Positions 42,785 to 54,162 of a DNA stretch of 64,000 nt are shown piece after piece (the first letter of the stretch is position 1; every line of letters starts with the position of its first letter). The position numbers and the translations under genes were made by a program. Source of the stretch: Ligula intestinalis (Eukaryota > Platyhelminthes > Cestoda > Diphyllobothriidea > Diphyllobothriidae); assembly GCA_036362985.1 (NCBI GenBank), contig JAYGXS010000005.1, forward strand, positions 49,430,115-49,494,114. The letters are read 5' to 3'. Under the pieces are notes generated by a model that ran no database searches, had not been told where the DNA came from, and was given only the letters and a program-made list of their open reading frames with translations.

Positions 42785-44055
42785 CTTGGTGATATGGGAG
42801 AATATACACGTCTGGGGGGGTGCTATTTTTTACATGCCCTCGAGCTGGATTTGGCTAGAGAACTTCAAGCAGACGAAAGACTCTACAAAAGGGTATTTTT
42901 AAAGGAATGATTTGGAGGATTAATCAGACATAAAAATTCGAAAAATCAGACAGGTAGCGGGATGCTCAATCACAGTCATCGAGAGCAATCTCGTCTTTTC
43001 ACGCTTGCTTAATCACCGCATGGAGCCAAAGGACCGGGTAGGCAACACAGGGCTTGTAGATTCTAGCGGAAATACAGGCCTCTCTCAAAACCTTGGTGTG
43101 CAACCTTTGAATTTCATTGATGACTCACTCAGAATGGAAACCGCATGGGACCACATAGATTGAAGAGGGCAAACCTCCACTGCAGAGGGCATCGAAGGCG
43201 TAGTGGGCTGAGTACCGAAGGTGAGAAGGTATTCGAAATGCTCAGACCACCCCTCGACTTTAACCGAGTTGTCAGTAATAAAGCCGCCATTTACGTCACG
43301 AAAATAATCATTCAGTGTAGGGAGCTTACCGCTTATTTGGCAGAAAAGTTAGTAATTTTTGGGTGTAACCAGCAATTGAGTTTGGTATTTCAGCCGAATA
43401 CTCTCTCCTATACTCCCTAGCAAATTTTCTGTCATCATCCGGAGTTGGCGGAGTTAATCATCACTACAGGACCTGACTCGAGCCGTCTGAGAAGACAAGC
43501 GTGAGGCTCGCCCACTGATCCAGTCATCATGGCGTCACTCTGTATTTAATACTCTTCTCAGCTGATTGATGGCTTTAGTGATGACTACTGGCTAGTGCCG
43601 TTTCCGTTGACTTGGATCATAAATTGCGATCGATTTTCATGCTTAGGGTCTCGTCGGTACTGAGTTATCCTAATTTTGTGACATCGAGGCGTCTCGCACG
43701 TGGTATTCCGTCTGCAGAAGAGAGAAAAACGTAAAGGTATAAGCGAACGAGAGCATTATCAGATTCATTGGCACTACGCTACGATCGGCCATCGGTAACC
43801 GGACTGTTGAACCTCGAACCAACTAAAAAATAGTCGTAATGATTGGATGTACTGCCACCAAGTCATCAGATGTTTGTGGCGGTGATGGAAACACGTATTG
43901 GCGACATTAGCTGCTGACCAGAAATAAGACTATTTTTTAATCATTCCCGAGTATAAGACGACGCCAAAAACGGAAAATTAAGTGATTGAAGAGCCACCAG
44001 GCCCAGCCCCGACGAAACTTAGCAGATCGCGACGAGCGAGTCTTTTAAATAATAA
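42785..44055. other. Upstream of CUL5, no feature recognised
   Basis: The CUL5 promoter must lie here, but I see no convincing core promoter signal. Confidence 0.4.
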
Positions 44056-44545
44056 TTACGCCTTTGAATAGAAGATATTTTTGTCGTACCATTCGGCAGT
44101 TAATGCTGGTACATAAACATGAGCGACAGAGATGTTTATAAATTGACTCCGATCACTGAATGGTTTCCACGCCAATATTGCATGGTTCTTTTGTTCTGAG
44201 ATGGCGATCACCACATCGTATCTACCGGAGCAGTAGCGTGGGCTGCTGTAGTACAGAAAGAATTGGGAGTTGACTTCTGGCATGGATATGCCCTGAGCAT
44301 CAGAGTCAGAGATTTGGACATGGGACATCCATGTTATACTAAACAAGACAGTGCGTGGTCAAACTTTGGGTACGAGGATGCCAAAACGTTTGCATGTTCG
44401 CGTAGCTAACACTTAGAACCCGTGCCTGATTGAGAAGAACAATGAACGTACTATTCGTCCGCGCTAATTGACCAGGATTGTGGAACGCATCGGCTACACT
44501 GGACGGCGTACCATGGACCATAATACAGAACTCACGCACTTTCAT
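44056..44545 (-). pseudogene. RTE-like LINE endonuclease fragment
   Basis: Two minus-strand frames joined by a frameshift near 44340. RVLSVSYANMQTFWHPRTQS resembles the opening of APE-type endonucleases (AxxNVRTLWxPGRQ), and SRYDVVIAIS-like SGRYDVVIAISEQKNHAILA plus SVAHVYVPALTAEW the GVxIALS and VxAYAPT blocks. Catalytic residues look eroded. Confidence 0.5.
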
Positions 44546-45371
44546 GAGGATTCTTCAACAATATGGATGCAGACAGGTCCTCAACATTCACTCTGATTGA
44601 GTTTTGTCTTCCCTAATTCTGTGGCTCAAGCGTCACAGATGTGAGTACCGTATGACAACGTTATCATGGGACTTTGCGACAGTTGGCAGGCGTTAAATCT
44701 TGCATCTCTGTGAAAAAAAGGTGATCGAGTGTCTCCACAAGAGGAGTCGTGAGATGCTTAAAAGGTTCTCATTTTTAGAGCATAGCAGTGAGGACCAACG
44801 GGATGCCATTTTCAGCGACCGAACGGCAATGAGGCTGAGTTGGAAGTGAAAATACTTATAAACGAGTGTCAAGCCACAAATCAATTCATACGGAATGGAA
44901 ACATATTTAGGTTTCTATAAAGCGGTAGACAAAGTGGAAGGTTAGAAATTCCCAAAAGCGTCTGACTTACTCGATACATTGATAAGAAACCCTACATTTT
45001 CACGCCGACGCAGCAGCGACGTGCATTTGCGTATTATTCGATCCTCGAACTGGCTGGGTCGGTAGCACCCGTCCGAGTAAGTTAGCCGTATTGATATCCA
45101 CACGGTGGTCCAGGAAATTGCACACAGGCTCTACACATTCAGTCAGTCAGACAGTTCATGTACAGAACCATTTCAGCAGTTCCCAACACCAGGCATTTCG
45201 CAACCTACAGGATCCAGTATGGTTGCGATTGTGGACATCAGGACCTTAAGAGCCTGTCTGTGGTCGAAGCTTTTCGGCTGCGCGTGGACCCAAATTTCTT
45301 GTGAAATATATTAGCAGGATAATGGTGTCGAAAGATACCAAAATAATAAAAATATTCGTCTCGTTATCTGC

Positions 45372-45411
45372 GAATAAAATTGAATCATTGCGCTATGATT
45401 CAATTTTATTC
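45372..45411. repeat. Perfect 17-bp hairpin
   Basis: GAATAAAATTGAATCAT and its exact reverse complement around a six-nt loop TGCGCT. No T run follows on either strand that would mark a Pol III terminator. Confidence 0.8.
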
Positions 45412-45696
45412 ACAAAGGTTTCGAGAGAGGCCTGTATTTCCGCAAGAATCTACAAGCCCTGTGTTGCTTTTCCGGTCTTTTGGCTACGTACGGTGATAAA
45501 GCAAGCGTAGAAAGACGAGCTTGTTCCCGATTACTGTGATTGAGCATCCCGGTACGAAGCGCTTCTGCTTGGTTTCGTGTGTGTGTATGCGTGAAAGTAA
45601 CAACAGTGGAAAGCTGTACAATCTCTAGAAATCTGCAACTCAATAAACCAGAACAGTATAAATGAGGTTCCTTGATTTACAATTCAGTTGTACGCA

Positions 45697-45722
45697 GAAC
45701 AGATGCAGATCTGCATCTGTTC
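45697..45722. repeat. Perfect 26-bp palindrome
   Basis: GAACAGATGCAGA and its reverse complement meet without a spacer. Confidence 0.85.
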
Positions 45723-46063
45723 GAAAAGATGCATTAAAATATTCCTCTAAAAAGTTTTTAGAACACCAAAATATCGCTCTTCAGAGCATTCAAATAAAAA
45801 ATTAAATATATTAAAAGGAAAAATATTTTAATAGGAATACAGCTTGCCTACTTTCAACAGGCACTACAAAATTAAGAATCCTAAACCGCAGAACTTTTAA
45901 CTACTAATTGAAAAGGGCCGCTTAACCCTCAGCCCACTTTAACGACTAAGCTTGCCCAAGCCATTTAATTTCAGAAAATATTCCCGGGTAAAAATCTAAA
46001 AGTTAGTACGCAAAGACATCGGTTCCGGTGATCATCATCACTCGATCCCAATTGCATGGAAAA

Positions 46064-46834
46064 TGTAGATGAGAATCATAGACAGGAATGGCGTACTGGC
46101 TCTTACCGTTCAATGAGAGCAAGTGCACCAACATTCGAGTCGGCAAATCCAGTTCTTCAAACGACATGGCTTACCGAATGAATGAAATATCAGTGAAGGA
46201 AGTGAACGCCCAGAAAGACTTGGGAGTCTGGATCACGCCCTCGCTTAAACCCTCCCTGCATTGCAAAAAAATAGCCAAGTCCGCGATGTCGATCTTATAC
46301 CTCGTCAGACGAGCTTTTTCTACCTTCAATGAAGAGCGCTTCACGAAAGGCTTTTGCACCTTCGTACGACTGTACCTAGAATCCGCTATCCAAGCTTGGA
46401 GACCCTGGGTCACGAGAGACATCAACATCATCGAAAAGTTAAAACGGCGCGCAACCAAACTTGTTATGGAGCAGGGCTCGCAGCCTTATGAAACACGGCT
46501 GTCGAATCACAACCGCTTCCCATTGCGATACAGGAAACTTCGGTGGGACCTGATACTAGCATTCTGCGTATTACGTTTTCAAGACTGCTGTCTTATATCA
46601 GGGGATTTTTTCGAATTAGCAATGCCCACGAATCTGAGGGGTCATCCTATCAAATTAAAGGTGACAGGGGCCAGGCTGGACACTCGGAAACACTTATTCT
46701 CAAAAAGGGTGGTCGGAGCGTGGAATTCGCTTCCTCAGGACGTCATTACGTCGAAATCGCTAGGGGATTTTAAGCGAAAACTGAATCGATATAGCAGTGC
46801 ACGATGGATCGGAACTGACAATTTGCAATAATAA
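46064..46834 (+). mobile_element. CR1-like LINE, 3' end
   Basis: One open frame of 247 codons (46088-46831): AQKDLGVWITPSLKPSLHCK, LYLESAIQAWRPWVTRDINI, EKLKRRATKLV, RYRKLRWDLILAFCVLRF, VVGAWNSLPQDVITSKSLGD. This is the RT thumb and C-terminal part typical of CR1-group non-LTR elements. 5'-truncated: the YADD palm motif is absent. No stops, so a fairly young insertion. Confidence 0.8.
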
Positions 46835-47274
46835 TACTAGTTCCACTTTTTCAGTAGTATTTGTCTTCATGTCCATTCACGTTTTCTATTTATAATGCCC
46901 GCCCACGCATAGCCTCATGCGAAGGTCTCCGCGGTCTACCCTACTTGGCTATCTGCGCACCGTGATTACCTCGCTAGCGATCTTATCAGCCAGACCTGAT
47001 GGCCTTAACCTTCACCCTTGGTTTGAGCCAAAACAGACTGTCAACGATCTGGACGGATACCCCTGTTTTTTTAGTTCCGTTTGCGGACTCTGCAATCAGC
47101 AATGAAGTATAAGGGCATGACTTCCACACGGTGATGATCCTGGGAACCTTTGCAATGCCCCAACCCCCCCCCCCCAGGTTGGAACCCCCTTCTTTCTCCT
47201 AAATCCCACACATAACCCCCACGAGAGCAACATTTTTTCTCCTAGACATCCCTGAGGAGTCTGCCTTTAGTCTG

Positions 47275-47660
47275 CCAGCGCGCCCACCACCTCCTGGGGC
47301 TAGGAGTTAACTGCCTTTGACTAACGCGCACGTATGCCTTAGCGTGACCGCGCGCCCACGCTAGCCAGCCACAGTCCATCTCAAGGTCGCTCGCCTACGC
47401 TAGTCTTGTCATCATCCGTCTCATTGGCCGCCGGAACAAAGCATGCGTCGGCCATGCCCGATGTTCTCATAAATACGGAACTGACTTAAATAGGGAACGG
47501 ACGCACTATTCTGCGAGTCAACACTCTTTCCATCTTTTCTCCGTGCCATTGTGTACACAATAAACTCGTCCTTCTACTCTGACCTTCACAATACTTTTCC
47601 CACCTTCTAAGGAACCGGGCCTCGAAGATTTTAGCTGTAAGGGTTAATCGCCTTAGCCTT
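47275..47660 (+). repeat. LTR-like dispersed repeat, copy 1
   Basis: Contains TATA-like TAAATACGG and AATAAA-like ACACAATAAACTCG, then TCCTTCTACTCTGACCTTC and AAGGAACCGGGCCTCGAAG; the 3' half matches 58840-58975. Solo-LTR-like. Confidence 0.45.
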
Positions 47661-48790
47661 AACATCTATAAAGGCGTACGACACTATCCCACAAAATGCT
47701 CTTATGCATATATATGATAGCAAATTAGAATAAAAGGAAACCTGTTGGCATGGATTAAAGATTTTCTCACAGGGTGATCACGAACTGTCCGCATCGGTGG
47801 CTCGAACTCAAGCCCTACCCCTGTTCTAATTGGCAGCCCCCAAGGCTCCAACTTAGGGCAACTGCTCTTTCTTATCTGTGTCAATGACAGTGTCCACTGC
47901 ATGAGATGGGACGCCATCGCGTTTGCTGACGATGTTACACTCCGGAGAACCATTAGGTCTGACGCCGATAGGCAAGCACTTCAAGAGAGCCTCAATATAA
48001 AATTTATTTATTCAGTTATTATTTATTAATCGACGTAACATCTGGTGTGCTCATCGGCTCTCAAAATTGGACGTTTGTAAGTGTGCGGACTTAAGTCTCC
48101 GTATTAGAAGAATCAATGAGGAGAATTATTCCTTTCAATACGATCTTGATGGAGTAGCCCTTTTAAATTTTAACGAACAAAAAGACGTCGGGGTTTTCAT
48201 CAATTCCTGGCTTAACAAAGCTACACAGTGTCTATCGGCAGCTAAATGCGCGACAAAGGTGCTGTTTGCGATTAGACGGGATTCGCCCATATCGACAAGA
48301 AACTCTTCAGAAGAACATACTGAGCGTTTGTTCGGTCCCACTTGGAGTATGCCATCTAGGCCTGACGTCCGTGGTTTAAGAAGGATTATCTGCACCTGAA
48401 ACGAGTGTAGCCGAGGACTAGGAAATATGTTCAAGAGACTTTGTCATCTGCCTTGTGAAGACATATTTACTGAACCTTACTTATTTCCTCTCAATTACAG
48501 GCAACTCCGCGGTGACCTCATTAAGAACTACCGAATTGTCAGAAGCCGTGAGTGCGCCCTAGAAATCGATGAATTCTGCTAATTGGCTGGCATGGATCAT
48601 CTGTGGGGTCATCGCTTTAAACTGCAGAGAAAACCGCTCCATATGGACGTTCGACGGAACGCCTTCTCACAGAGGTTCATTGGAGCGTGGACCGGACTCC
48701 CTGACGAGGTGGTCCTGTCAGGTACTGTTTAGACATTTAAAGGCAAACTGTATTCTCATCTGCTGAGGAACTGTGATACATATAATGGAT
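47650..48790 (+). pseudogene. Degraded CR1-like LINE
   Basis: WIKDFLTG, PTPVLIGSPQGSNLGQLLFL and the palm motif AIAFADDVTL (47750-47960), followed out of frame by NEQKDVGVFINSWLNKATQC, GDLIKNYRIVRS and SQRFIGAWTGLPDEVV. Several frameshifts and stops. Confidence 0.72.
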
Positions 48791-48799
48791 AACGCGTCA

Positions 48800-49690
48800 G
48801 TGGCGGCAGTTTTTTACTGACTCAAATATATCACTGATATTTACTCTACTTTTATGTTATGTTTTATTGTTAAGGCTGACCTCTTTAAGATTTTTGGATA
48901 TGAATAGGGAGGCCAAGAACGAAAGCCTTCTCCCCTAAATAAAGTGACCAATATGACTACACATGCAGTTAAACAATTTTATATGATATTCACTATAAAG
49001 GATGGTGATAAATTACAATACCAGGCTTTTCCTAAGAAACTATTATTAATTTATGAAAAGACTATTTACCTTTAAAAAAACTGCTGACGTTTTCTTTTGG
49101 TTTTGTTTTTGCAGGCAACCATATACCAAACCCAATTCCTAAACTAACGCTAAATTGTTGTCGGAAGAACCCTCAACCATAACACCAGAGCTGGCACTAC
49201 TTAAAAACAAAAGCATTCGGATCATGGACTTTCTGTTGTAAATGTGGCAAAAGCTGCTATAACGCCGTCAACGTTTCACCTTGCGTGAGGCCCAAGGAAG
49301 AACACAACAAGAAGAACGCAAAGGTAGAAGTCGTAGAGAAAGCCTAGTGCAGCATAATTGAGCAAGCTATCACATGTACAAGTGTGTTCAACCGGACCAA
49401 TCAGATTGTGGGCTTAATTAAGTAGCAACTTCATTGGATTTGTGACTCATGCAATTGGCGTGGTAGTCTTCAGCTTGGCTGCAACTGCGCGCGTTATCGC
49501 GTGCACTCAGCGTGGGCGGACCGGTGATCTGGCGTGCAAACGACTCATCAGGGCGGCGTGCGCTCGCATTTAAATTGGGATTTGACACCCTCCGCAGTTG
49601 CGGGATCAAGAAAAAGGAACCCAGCTTGTCAACGGGCGTTCGAAAGCAACCTCCTTGCATCAGACATAGCACACGTACCTAAACAGAAGC
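48800..49690. other. Intergenic stretch, no feature recognised
   Basis: No gene or element recognised apart from simple AT-rich sequence. Confidence 0.45.
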
Positions 49691-49696
49691 GGTTAT

Positions 49697-50154
49697 ATGT
49701 CACATCAGTCAGTTCATTCAAATCAGCGTTCAGTCAAGCTTTATCAGGTCCCTCCATTAGTATCTGAAACAAAACGGGCTCAGGTATATAGGCCTTCTGT
49801 GGCCACCCAATATAAAAAGCAAGGCAGGCCAACTTCTGTTCGTAAACCAACTCTCAACTTAAATGCTAATCGAAAACACCCCAATTCCAACTTGAACACT
49901 AGCACAAACACCCGAATTAAAAAAATAGCACTAAGCACTACCTCCCCGCCCAAACACAAGCCCTCATGTCCCAATCCTAGACACTCCGACCTAAGACCTT
50001 AATCCACGATGCAATGGGGATGCCGCAACGCCTAAGAGCCTAGAGCAAAAACGTGCCCAACAGCGCTACGAATGGTACAACCGCCTCCGATCGCAGAACC
50101 CCTACCTAAAGAACCGGAGTAACGGTGAATGCTGCACTCTTAGTCTCTATGTGT
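49697..50154 (+). other. Unrecognised open frames, Ser/Thr/Lys/Pro-rich
   Basis: A 101-codon frame (49697-50002) rich in Asn, Ser, Thr, Lys and Pro is followed in another frame by KSLEQKRAQQRYEWYNRLRS and a stop near 50154. Could be a LINE ORF1 relic or random; no family recognised. Confidence 0.25.
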
Positions 50155-50359
50155 AAGAGGGGCATGGTAATATATGGGAAAAACCAATCCCTCCACACAG
50201 CACGTGAAAGCTGGAAACGTAATTCAAATCTACCTACTTAATATTCGCGAGTAAGTATATGTAGGGAATTAAATTCATTGGGTGGCTTACCCAAACTGAA
50301 TCCCTGCAACATCTCATCTCCAAACTAAATTAGTCAGGTTTACGGACTGACATAGATAA

Positions 50360-50385
50360 TAATAATAATAATTTGTATATTTAAG
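50360..50385 (+). repeat. (AAT)n simple repeat
   Basis: Short ATA run, GATAATAATAATAATAATT. Confidence 0.8.
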
Positions 50386-50624
50386 GCCCAAGGGGCTTAA
50401 GCCAATCATCCAGGTCTTGGCATTTGGAAAGGACTGATGTAAATGAGGCCTTCGCTCGATCATTAAGGAGCTACCAGGGTAGCGGTCGTCGACTTAAACT
50501 GCTGATCAGTTATATGGATGGATGGACGCCTACCGAACGGTTATGGGACTCACTCGTCTCGTCTTGCTTTACTCTTTAGTCCAACCATCAGCCACACAGC
50601 AGCTAGTATTAAAGGGAGCACATT

Positions 50625-50745
50625 GCCAACAAAAACTAGAATGGTCATTTCTGGTTTGACAGCCATCATCATCACCAGCCAGCTGTTCCCGGCACCAGGT
50701 GTTGTAGCAGCTGGAGCTAGGACCCTCGACATGTTGATTGGATGC
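50625..50745 (-). mobile_element. Hammerhead-SINE remnant
   Basis: Minus strand: GGTGCCGGGAACAGCTGGCT, GGTGATGATGATGGCTGTCA, CCAGAAATGACCATT, in the order of the hammerhead SINE (CTGATGA, stem II, GAAATGGCCATT) with substitutions in the core. Confidence 0.5.
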
Positions 50746-51628
50746 GCAACGCCTTGGCCACTGAGTCACGGACTTTTTAATGTCTCCCGACCCAATGAGT
50801 TTTGGCAGCGTTCAAATAACCTGTTCAAACGTCAAAATTTCGTTTGAAACGGACATTAAAAGGAGAATTCGAGGCACCATTTATTTTCCTATTATAGGAC
50901 CCATCTGGAAAGACACGGGCGAGCCTATACAAGTATATATTATATTGATATATAAGTGCACGTGTGCGAGGGTTAGAAAGATTCCCGACAATAGGGGGGC
51001 GGTCCACCAGGACGTCAATGGGCGAAGAGTCAGAGCAGCAGAAACAGGAGGCATACAGTCGCGGCATAAAACATGGATTTGAGGAGGCATCTTGCGATCT
51101 GAGCAGAGGAGATGCAGCCGCACATGATTCTCGCATGAAAGACGCTGTGGAATTTTGGGGAAGATAAAGTTTACGATGCGCGTGGAAAACCGGGCAGCAC
51201 CCAAACAGGGACAGGAGCACAAGGAAATCAGTTTAATGCGTTGACTGAGGTAGTTGTAAACCGCCCAGACTTCTTCGGACAAAGCTAAAACAGAAGACAG
51301 TGGTGGTGGTAACTCCGGACGAAATCAAAGGAAACTTTACAGGAGACTATACGATAAAGTTGCTAAGCAGCTAAGCCGAAAAAAATTGTGAGAAAGCCGA
51401 AGGAATAGGATTCGTCTTCTGAAATGAGATTTTTTAGACCTGCAGTTTCGGATCCACTCTCTAAATCAGGCGCCAAGGGCGGTAACAGGTAAATGCGGCA
51501 GACGCACGTGGGGTGTAGAAGTTAAAAAAGGTACAGTGACCACACAACAATAGGCACTTAAATTTGCAGTTCCTACTTGATCACTAGTATCTGAATGTTA
51601 TATAATCAATTAATTTAAGTGTTGGAAA

Positions 51629-51865
51629 GTTGGTTGGCTGGCTAGTAGCCCTTGTTGGATCAGGAGTCCCGACGGGTGAACCTCAATCCCGGAGGCGAGG
51701 AAGAGGAGAAGTCGGAGTAACATGGTCGGGAGGGGTGATTCCGTCGTCATAAACACAGATGGAGAGGAGGGGAGATGGATCCACTGTAGGGATATTGGTG
51801 TAGTAGACCTTGACCGCCGTGAGGGCGGGTGGAAACGCGACGAAGACGCGTCTGCTATGGTTCCC
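51629..51865 (-). mobile_element. Short LINE-derived non-autonomous element, copy 2 (237 bp)
   Basis: Minus strand begins GGGAACCATAGCAGACGCGT like the LINE 5' end, keeps the start-codon region and the relic LRLLLFLASGIEVHPSG, then joins the LINE 3' end CTCCTGATCCAACAAGGGCT. Flanked by perfect GTGTTGGAAA repeats (51619-51628 and 51866-51875). No coding function; mobilised presumably by the LINE at 59867-63370. Confidence 0.85.
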
Positions 51866-51879
51866 GTGTTGGAAAATTC

Positions 51880-53190
51880 CATGACAATGGCGCACCAAGT
51901 TAGTCGAACAGTACTGGAGGTAGTATTAATTAACAAGCTTCCTATGCGACTACGCATTTTGCAGGGGGGTCTTATTAGGACACAGAAAGCTTTGAGCTGA
52001 GAAATCATGAGACAAGCGGCTCGCGATCGAAAATTCTAGTACGTGCGGGTCTAATTCCTCGGCACCGATTATGCACGTTGGGTCGTCTGCATCCGGAACT
52101 ATATAAATAAATGAATAAATTGTATACTTAAGGCCCAAGGGGAGGAATTTATTGAACCCGCAACCGTTGGAGATATGGCTAAGGAATCAAAACTGCGCAT
52201 GGTGTGGGAACGGATCACGTGACCCCACAAAGTAGCACCCCATTATTGTGTCTGGTCCGTTCGTAACCCCAACTGCGAGTGACATGAGGGGGTTTTCTAC
52301 GTATTCCAGTCGTTCTTGACGCACGACTACCCGATAAAACATGGGACAGATTAGGTTTTATAGCTTGCCTCGAATTCTGCATAATGAAGAGGCACGGATA
52401 TCCATTCGTTTGGCTCGACAATCGAATTTATCGTGCTTCGGCGACCGAATTCCTGACTGATGACTGTTAAAGTTCAGTAGTTGCGCCGTATTGGTCTTCG
52501 CCCTAAGCACTGGTTTTTAAATCACCACAACCATTGCTGCAGACAACGACAAAAACCTCATCTGCTGTGAATTGCTTGTGGAAACAGACAGCGTCTTTTG
52601 ACACCACGTGCCGAAAGTGTGAACTCGAGGTGTGGATGACACCTCCGTGGCCACCGAACGGGGAGCAACTGTCGACTTTCAAATAATGACTTGACGTCGT
52701 CTTTCAGGCCACACAGGTCGTCGCCTGTTACAAGGATCGTGGTGATAAGTAATGAACAACACTCGTTGAAAATCCAAAGCAGCACGCATCGATGCCTATG
52801 ACACGTTGACTGTAATATAAGTAATATTAAAAAAATATACTCGCCCAAGATTGAGCCATTCCCGAAGTTGTGTGAATTCTACCGAAAAATTATTTCCCTT
52901 TGTCCAGACGAAAGTCAGTGATACCCCGAACCAGTGATAGGAATGATAAAACAGGAGATAGAAACGAAGACCTTTGGCCGACTCTGCCTCTTCATAACTT
53001 TCTTGGTGTTCTGAGATGGAACATTATGTTCCCACAACCTGCCGAGGCAATTGAACCAGATAGAAGCTTCAAGGCACGACGAGCAACTGTGATCCGTACT
53101 GTATTCGTGTAGAATAAAGTTCCTTGCATAATTTTTTATTCTAGATGGCAACTGACAGCGCAAAGATTCGAAAACTTTATGGTAGAGCTA
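51880..53190. other. Intergenic stretch, no feature recognised
   Basis: A short AAATAAATGAATAAAT tract near 52105; otherwise nothing recognised. Confidence 0.45.
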
Positions 53191-53194
53191 TTAT

Positions 53195-53305
53195 AATCAC
53201 TGACTACGAAGTCGGAGTTTGAATCTCGGGTAAACTAGAGGTCGGGTTGCAGATGGCTGACTGATGATGGCTAATAAGTCGGAAGTGGCCATCCAAGTTT
53301 ATTCT
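53195..53305 (+). mobile_element. Hammerhead-SINE copy
   Basis: B-box-like GAGTTTGAATCTCGG, then ACTGATGATGGCTAATAAGT, CGGAAGTGGCCATCC: CTGATGA, an AATA-loop stem II and a mutated GAAG box. Confidence 0.6.
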
Positions 53306-54017
53306 GTCGTTGCCGGTACTTTTTCCTCCCCCCACCTGTGCATATATCACTATTCCCTAGTCGACTGAGTGTGGGAATTCTAGATTGAGCCCGAACAGAC
53401 AACGGGGAAGACGGGTACGTAAAGTGATCGGTGAGCGCTCTTCTACCATAGAAAAACAAACTGCCCCTGGTTGAGAGCCGCCTGAAAAACGTTTCGCGTT
53501 GGAAGTAAGACAACCGCGAGTGGGCTGAGACTTTTGACGACGTTTCATGTAACCGGCACGTGGAACTGCAACCTGCATACAAATCATCCAGACTGACAAG
53601 TGACCAGTTAAATTTCGCATGACCATCATTTGCCTTGTTCACCTCGTCGTCTCTGGAGAGGCACGTCTGCATGAGGCCTACAGCTCACATAAGCAAACAA
53701 GCTATGCTGATGTTCGAGCAGTCTCCCAGGTCCAACACGCCTATGGACCTCAGATAATACCCTTGATTAGACAAAAAAGTATGCCTTACTGGGGTTCCAA
53801 AAGTTATAAACCCGGAAAAAACCTCTTTTTAATTTCTGCACCGCGGTGAGGCGAGCTATTTAGATAGGAAAAACAAGCTACTTCATGGCATAGTTTGATT
53901 CGCTTAATTCAAAATTCAACTCAGTGTTTGATAAGTTTCGATGCGCAGTTGGTTTGCTTGCTACTCTAAAAAAACAGCCCTGCGGTCGGTACCAATTTAA
54001 AGAGGCAAAATACTTAC

Positions 54018-54162
54018 AGATAGCACAGTTCCACCAGCAATGGAGTCACCTGCTACGCGTAGCATGAACCGACCCAGAGACTTGCACGTATCATACGTCT
54101 CAAGGCAGATTGGCCGCTCAAAGGTTATTTCCACTTCAGCTGTACAGTTGCCCAAAAGACAC
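54018..54162 (-). CDS. HBS1L: HBS1-like exon, domain 3 end
   Basis: One base plus 48 codons: CLLGNCTAEVEITFERPICL, LGRFMLRVAGDSIAGGTVLS. Same number of residues as vertebrate HBS1 between the KPK and LGRFMLR blocks. Ends at TCT|GTAAGT; a short final exon is expected but was not identified. Confidence 0.88.

Larger units (their letters stand above)
44550..46060. other. Intergenic stretch with two perfect palindromes
   Basis: No gene seen. Contains the hairpins at 45372-45411 and 45697-45722. Confidence 0.45.
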
